This document shows positions 60,483-64,000 of a DNA stretch of 64,000 nucleotides, piece after piece. The stretch is from Streptomyces lienomycini (GTDB taxonomy: Bacteria > Actinomycetota > Actinomycetes > Streptomycetales > Streptomycetaceae). The position numbers and the translations under genes are program-made. The first letter of the stretch is position 1. Each line of letters starts with the position of its first letter. Where the stretch lies: contig NZ_CP116257.1 in the NCBI RefSeq assembly GCF_027947595.1, forward strand, positions 5,217,501 through 5,281,500, in the 5' to 3' direction. The notes under the pieces are model-generated. The model searched no databases. It was not told the DNA's origin and saw only the letters and a program-made list of their open reading frames with translations.

Positions 60483-61685
60483 CTACCGCTCGGGCGGCGC
60501 GAACAGCTCGTCCTGGGCCCGGTCGCGGGCGGTCAGCAGCGCGCCGCGCAGGACGGCGCCGCCGCCCAGGGTGCTGGGCCGTACCTCGGTGGCCAGCGGG
60601 GACATGCGGGTGAGGCGGTCCTGGACGCGGTCGGCGAGGGTGTCGGCACCGGCCCGGCCGATCTCACCGGCGAGCACCACGCAGCCGGGGTCGAGGACGG
60701 AGACGACGGCGGCGGCCCCGAGGACGACGCGGTCGGCGAGCGCGTCGAGGAACCGCTCGGCGGCCGGGTCGCCGCCGGACGCCGACCGGCGTACCGCCTC
60801 GCGGACCAGCGCGGCGGCGGCGTGCGGCTCGGGCCGGGCGGGCCGTTCCGTCGCGCCGTGCTCCGCCGCGAGGGCGGTCACCGCCGCCGCCCCCGCCACG
60901 GAGTGGAAGCCGCCGTCGCAGTCGGTGGCCGACGGCAGGCCCGCGGTGCCCGGCACCGGCATGAAGCCGATCTCGCCCGCGCCTCCGGACACACCCTTGC
61001 GCAGGGTGCCGTCGAGGACGACGGCGGCTCCGATGCCTAGCCCGAGCCAGAGCAGGACGAAGGTGTCGCGCCCCCGGGCCGCCCCGTCGCGCTGCTCGGC
61101 CAGGGCGGCGAGGTTGGTCTCGTTCTCGACGCCGACCCGCGCCTCGGGGAACTTCTCCTGCAGCGCGGCCATCAGCCGGCGGTGCCACTCGGGCAGCCCG
61201 GTGGAGTCGCGGAGTTCGCCGCTGGCCGGGTCGATCAGGCCGGGCGCCCCGATGCCGATGGTGTGCAGCCGGTCGGCGCCGGCCTCCTTGGCCGCCCGCT
61301 CGACCAGGCCGACCGCCTGCTCCACCGCGGGGCCGGTGCCGTACTGGCCGTCGATGGGCGCGGACGCCTCGGCGAGCACCCGGCCGAGCAGGTCGGAGAC
61401 GAGTACGGCGACGCCCTCGGTGCGGACGTCGAGGGCGGCGAGGTGGGCGCGTTCGGCGACGATGCCGTACAGCTTGGCGTTCGGTCCCCGGCGCTGCTCG
61501 CCGGACTCCCCCGCCACCTCGATCAGGCCGGAGGCGGTGAGGCGTTCGACGAGGTCGGCGACGGTGGGCCGGGAGAGGCCGGTCAGCTGCTTCAACTGTC
61601 CTGCCGTCAACGGGCCGTCGCGCTGGAGGAGATCGAGGGCGAGTCGGTCGTTGATGGCCCGGGCGGTGCTCGGGGATGCGGGCAT
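60483..61685 (-). CDS. ROK-family transcriptional regulator
   Basis: A 400-aa repressor of the ROK (NagC/XylR) family. N-terminal winged helix (INDRLALDLLQRDGPLTAGQLKQLTGLSRPTVADLVERLTASGLIEVAGESG), then an actin-like ROK domain (AALDVRTEGVAVLVSDLLGRVL, IGIGAPGLIDPASGELRDSTGLPEWH, VENETNLAALAE, LLWLGLGIGAAVVLDGTL, GAGEIGFMPVPG). The usual zinc motif CxCGxxGCxE is degenerate here (TDCDGGFHSVAG). It is divergent from an MFS gene with an inverted repeat between them, so it likely represses that gene in response to a sugar. AAGGAT precedes ATG at 61685. Confidence 0.9.
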   Translation of the reverse strand: MPASPSTARAINDRLALDLLQRDGPLTAGQLKQLTGLSRPTVADLVERLTASGLIEVAGESGEQRRGPNAKLYGIVAERAHLAALDVRTEGVAVLVSDLLGRVLAEASAPIDGQYGTGPAVEQAVGLVERAAKEAGADRLHTIGIGAPGLIDPASGELRDSTGLPEWHRRLMAALQEKFPEARVGVENETNLAALAEQRDGAARGRDTFVLLWLGLGIGAAVVLDGTLRKGVSGGAGEIGFMPVPGTAGLPSATDCDGGFHSVAGAAAVTALAAEHGATERPARPEPHAAAALVREAVRRSASGGDPAAERFLDALADRVVLGAAAVVSVLDPGCVVLAGEIGRAGADTLADRVQDRLTRMSPLATEVRPSTLGGGAVLRGALLTARDRAQDELFAPPER

Positions 61686-61739
61686 GCCGGGATCCTTCCA
61701 GATCGGCGGCGCGGGGGCCCACGCCGGTAATCCACTATC

Positions 61740-61760
61740 TATCAGGCAGGCTCCCTGATA
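61740..61760. promoter_or_regulatory. Inverted repeat between ROK regulator and MFS gene
   Basis: TATCAGG (61740-61746) and CCTGATA (61754-61760), 7-bp arms with a 7-bp spacer, in the 112-bp divergent region. Likely operator for the ROK protein. It is 38 bp before the MFS start and 55 bp from the regulator start. Confidence 0.6.
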
Positions 61761-61797
61761 ATTTACGCGGCGCACTGGAACGACGGAGGGGTGGAGC

Positions 61798-63009
61798 ATG
61801 AGCACAGTGGTCTACGGGCAACGCGAGGTGAAGCGCGCCCGGTACGCGGTGGCGGCCGTGTTCGCCGTGCACGGCTCCGTCACCGGGTCCTTCGCGACCC
61901 GCGTGCCCTGGATCCAGGACCACGCCGGGGTGAGCGCGGGCCAGTTGGGCCTGGCGCTCGCCTTCCCGGCGCTCGGTGCCTCCCTGGCCATGCCGCTGGC
62001 CGGACGCGTCAGCCACCGCTTCGGCGCCCGTGCCGCCCTGCGCGGACTGCTGGCCCTGTGGACCCTGGCGCTGATCCTGCCCTCCCTCGCCCCGAACCTG
62101 CTCACCCTGTGCCTCGCCCTGTTCGTCTACGGCGCCACGGCGGGCATGTCGGACGTGGCGATGAACGCGCTCGGCGTGGAGATAGAGAACCGTCTCGACA
62201 AGTCGATCATGTCGGGGCTGCACGGCATGTGGAGCACGGGCGCGCTGATCGGCTCGGCGGCCGGCACGATCGCCGCCCACCTGGGCGCGGACGCCCGGAT
62301 CCACCACGTCCTGGCGGCCGCGGTGCTGACGGTGACGGGCCTGGTCGCCTGCACCTGGGTGCTGGACCTGCAGCCCGCCGAGGACGAGGAGCCGCCGCCG
62401 CGCTTCGCGCTGCCGCCCAGGTCGGCGCTGCTGATCGGTGCCGTCGGGTTCTGCGCGGTGTTCGCGGAGGGCGCGAGCCTGGACTGGTCGGCGGTCTATC
62501 TGCGGGACGAGTTGGAGACCTCGGCCGGTCTCGCGGCGGCGTGCACGACGGGCTTCACGCTCACCATGGCGCTGGCCCGGCTCGCCGGGGACAGGGTGGT
62601 GGACCGGTTCGGCGCGGTGCGCACGGTCCGGGTGAGCGGCGTGCTGGCCGCACTCGGCGGTCTGCTCGTCGTCGTCGGGGGCCATCCGGCGGTGGCGATG
62701 AGCGGCTTCGCGCTGATGGGCCTCGGCATCGCCGTGGTCGTCCCGCTGTGCTTCGCCGCGGCCGGCCGCGCCGGTTCCAACCCGAGCCTGGCCATCGCGG
62801 GCGTGGCCACCATCACGTACACCTCGGGTCTGGTCGCGCCGAGCGCGATCGGCGGCCTGGCCCAGGCGACCAGCCTGGTGGTGTCGTTCGGTCTGGTGAC
62901 CCTGCTGGCCTGCTGCCTGGTGGTGTTCGCGCGGGTGCTGCGGGCCGGGGACCGGGACCGGCCGAAGATCAGTCCGTCGGTCGCAGAAGTTCCCGACCGG
63001 CAGTCCTGA
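61798..63009 (+). CDS. MFS transporter (FucP/YbjJ-like)
   Basis: A 403-aa permease with about twelve membrane segments (YAVAAVFAVHGSVTGSFATRVPWI, LAFPALGASLAMPLAGRV, ATAGMSDVAMNALGVEIENRL, ALLIGAVGFCAVFAEGASLDWSAVYL). The motif DVAMNALGVEIE-type loop is typical of the FucP/YbjJ group. Beside a ROK regulator, a sugar or sugar derivative is the expected substrate. Its last 41 bp overlap the convergent thioesterase gene. ATG at 61798 has GGAGGGG upstream. Confidence 0.88.
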   Translation: MSTVVYGQREVKRARYAVAAVFAVHGSVTGSFATRVPWIQDHAGVSAGQLGLALAFPALGASLAMPLAGRVSHRFGARAALRGLLALWTLALILPSLAPNLLTLCLALFVYGATAGMSDVAMNALGVEIENRLDKSIMSGLHGMWSTGALIGSAAGTIAAHLGADARIHHVLAAAVLTVTGLVACTWVLDLQPAEDEEPPPRFALPPRSALLIGAVGFCAVFAEGASLDWSAVYLRDELETSAGLAAACTTGFTLTMALARLAGDRVVDRFGAVRTVRVSGVLAALGGLLVVVGGHPAVAMSGFALMGLGIAVVVPLCFAAAGRAGSNPSLAIAGVATITYTSGLVAPSAIGGLAQATSLVVSFGLVTLLACCLVVFARVLRAGDRDRPKISPSVAEVPDRQS

Positions 63010-63427
63010 ACGCCTCGCTCCACGGCGCCGGGCGCAGCGTCGTGGAGTCCAGCCGGACCAGCACCCGGGTGCCGCGGGCGTAGGTGGTGGCGCCGTCCGC
63101 CGAGCAGAACCGGAAGCCGTAGGTCAGCCCGGTGGTGCCCAGCCGGTCCAGCCACAGGTGGACGGCGTACGCGCCGGGCCGGGTGACCGGCGCCTCGTAG
63201 CCGATCGTCAGTTCCTTCACGGCGTTGCAGGCGTCGCCGGCCGCCGCCCAGTCGCCCTCGAACCGGACGCCGTGCCCGGCCCACAGCTCCGTCCAGGCCC
63301 GTTCGACCATCACGGGGTAGCGGGCGTTGTGCAGCAGTCCGAGCGCGTCCAGGTCGTCGAAGTGGACGGTGACGGGGACGAGCCGTCCGTGGGACAGGAC
63401 GGGCGCGGTGGGGGCTTCGGCGGTCAC
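62969..63427 (-). CDS. Acyl-CoA thioesterase (hotdog fold)
   Basis: A 152-aa hotdog-fold thioesterase of the 4HBT/YbgC type: HFDDLDALGLLHNARYPVMVERAWTELW shows the D-x-x-G-x-x-x-N-x-x-Y core with the catalytic Asp. The rest of the sheet is visible as LTIGYEAPVTRPGAYAVHLWLDRLGTTGLTYGFRF. It hydrolyses an acyl-CoA of unknown chain. It overlaps the convergent MFS gene by 41 bp. The start ATG at 63427. Confidence 0.9.
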   Translation of the reverse strand: MTAEAPTAPVLSHGRLVPVTVHFDDLDALGLLHNARYPVMVERAWTELWAGHGVRFEGDWAAAGDACNAVKELTIGYEAPVTRPGAYAVHLWLDRLGTTGLTYGFRFCSADGATTYARGTRVLVRLDSTTLRPAPWSEAFRTAGRELLRPTD

Positions 63428-63610
63428 GGGCGGGGCTCCTGGTCGTGCTCGGCGGTGCTCACGTACGGCGGTTCCCCCTCATCCTAAGCGGACGCTCACC
63501 AGGGACTTCCGGGAAGGTGCTGGTCAGCGGGGGGCGCGGGACGGGGACGGGGCGGTTACCCCTGACAATGGTCCGGACAGTCGTCAGTACAGAGAAAGCG
63601 AAACCTCACC

Positions 63611-64000
63611 ATGGACCTCGGCGTGCGCTGGAAGCTGCACGGGGACGGCAAGGTACCCGCCCCCGGAGCGGTGGTCCGTCCCGACGAACGGCTCTCGTGG
63701 CCCCGTACGGCCGGGCTCGGCGCCCAGCACGTGGTGGCCATGTTCGGGGCGTCCTTCGTGGCTCCGGTCCTGATGGGCCTCGACCCCAACCTCGCGATCA
63801 TGATGTCGGGCGTCGCGACCGTCATCTTCCTGCTCGCCACCCGCGGCCGGGTGCCCAGCTACCTCGGCTGCTCCCTCTCCTTCGTCGGTGTCGCCGCGGT
63901 GATCCGGGCCCAGGGCGGCACGAGCGCCACGGTGACCGGCGCGGTCCTCGTGGTCGGCGTCGCGCTGTTCCTGGTGGGGCTCGCCGTGCAGCGGTTCGGG
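63611..64000 (+). CDS. Uracil/xanthine permease, 5' part
   Basis: The first 130 residues of a nucleobase:cation symporter (NCS2/UraA-like) that continues past the window. LGAQHVVAMFGASFVAPVLMGLDPNLAIMMSGVATVIFLLATRGRVPSYLGCSLSFVGV is the N-terminal membrane region with the conserved Q-H and P-x-x-x-G-x-S segments of the family. ATG at 63611; a weak purine-rich stretch (GAGAAAGCGAAA) lies upstream. The preceding 183 bp spacer shows no gene. Uracil or xanthine specificity cannot be read from this part. Confidence 0.88.
   Translation, partial: MDLGVRWKLHGDGKVPAPGAVVRPDERLSWPRTAGLGAQHVVAMFGASFVAPVLMGLDPNLAIMMSGVATVIFLLATRGRVPSYLGCSLSFVGVAAVIRAQGGTSATVTGAVLVVGVALFLVGLAVQRFG

Overview
The window is a gene-dense, very GC-rich stretch of chromosome from a Streptomyces (or a very close relative). 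This is inferred from several things: third codon positions are almost all G or C; GTG starts and ATGA/GTGA gene overlaps are common; and the gene content is typical of the genus (a cvnABCD conservon, the sporulation pair smeA-sffA, rbpA with a sigma-R type promoter, DasR-type chitinase promoters, and a 49-aa SCO1431-type membrane peptide). From memory, gene order matches the core region around SCO1391 to SCO1450 of S. coelicolor; this was not checked by search. No tRNA, rRNA, IS element, prophage or CRISPR array was seen.

Layout. 1-7.8 kb: 3' end of ptsI, an unrecognised protein, acetoacetyl-CoA synthetase, a GH31 glycosidase, a zinc-ribbon NUDIX hydrolase and a secreted VanX-type dipeptidase. 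7.8-13.2 kb: conservon cvnABCD (minus strand) and a divergent two-TM protein. 13.3-20.6 kb: a three-gene SMC/MukBEF-like (Mks/Wadjet-like) ATPase cassette with no adjacent nuclease gene, the most interesting locus here. 20.7-26.1 kb: GntR regulator with a divergent MFS-DUF1445 pair, then HEAT- and ankyrin-repeat proteins. 26.5-28.6 kb: smeA-sffA. 28.7-33.1 kb: MocR regulator, YczE, glycerophosphodiesterase and a UMF1-type transporter. 33.3-37.5 kb: rbpA, fxsA, ppm1 and an amidohydrolase. 37.6-43 kb: Lrp regulator, small proteins, acyl-CoA dehydrogenase, chitinase chiD and a TetR regulator. 43-47.7 kb: Tat-type C39-like peptidase, P-loop kinase, candidate small RNA and an EccA-like AAA+ ATPase. 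47.8-50.9 kb: two CNNM/CBS membrane proteins and a PH-domain protein. 50.9-55.4 kb: an FMN-riboswitch-led ribE-ribM-ribBA-ribH-hisE-hisG cluster. 55.6-60.4 kb: a modular chitinase, an ECF41-type sigma factor with its epimerase partner and a small membrane protein. 60.4-64 kb: ROK regulator with a divergent MFS transporter, a hotdog thioesterase and the start of a uracil/xanthine permease.

How they work together. The two chitinases share a nearly identical promoter: two TGGTC-type 12-mers 22 bp apart, the second inside the -35/-10 spacer, as expected for control by DasR and chitin. The riboflavin genes are joined by 4-nt overlaps and run co-directionally into hisE and hisG. The SMC-like cassette is joined through a 29-codon mini-ORF that overlaps both neighbours by 4 nt. 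Start codons were mostly chosen from visible Shine-Dalgarno sequences; a few remain uncertain and are flagged.
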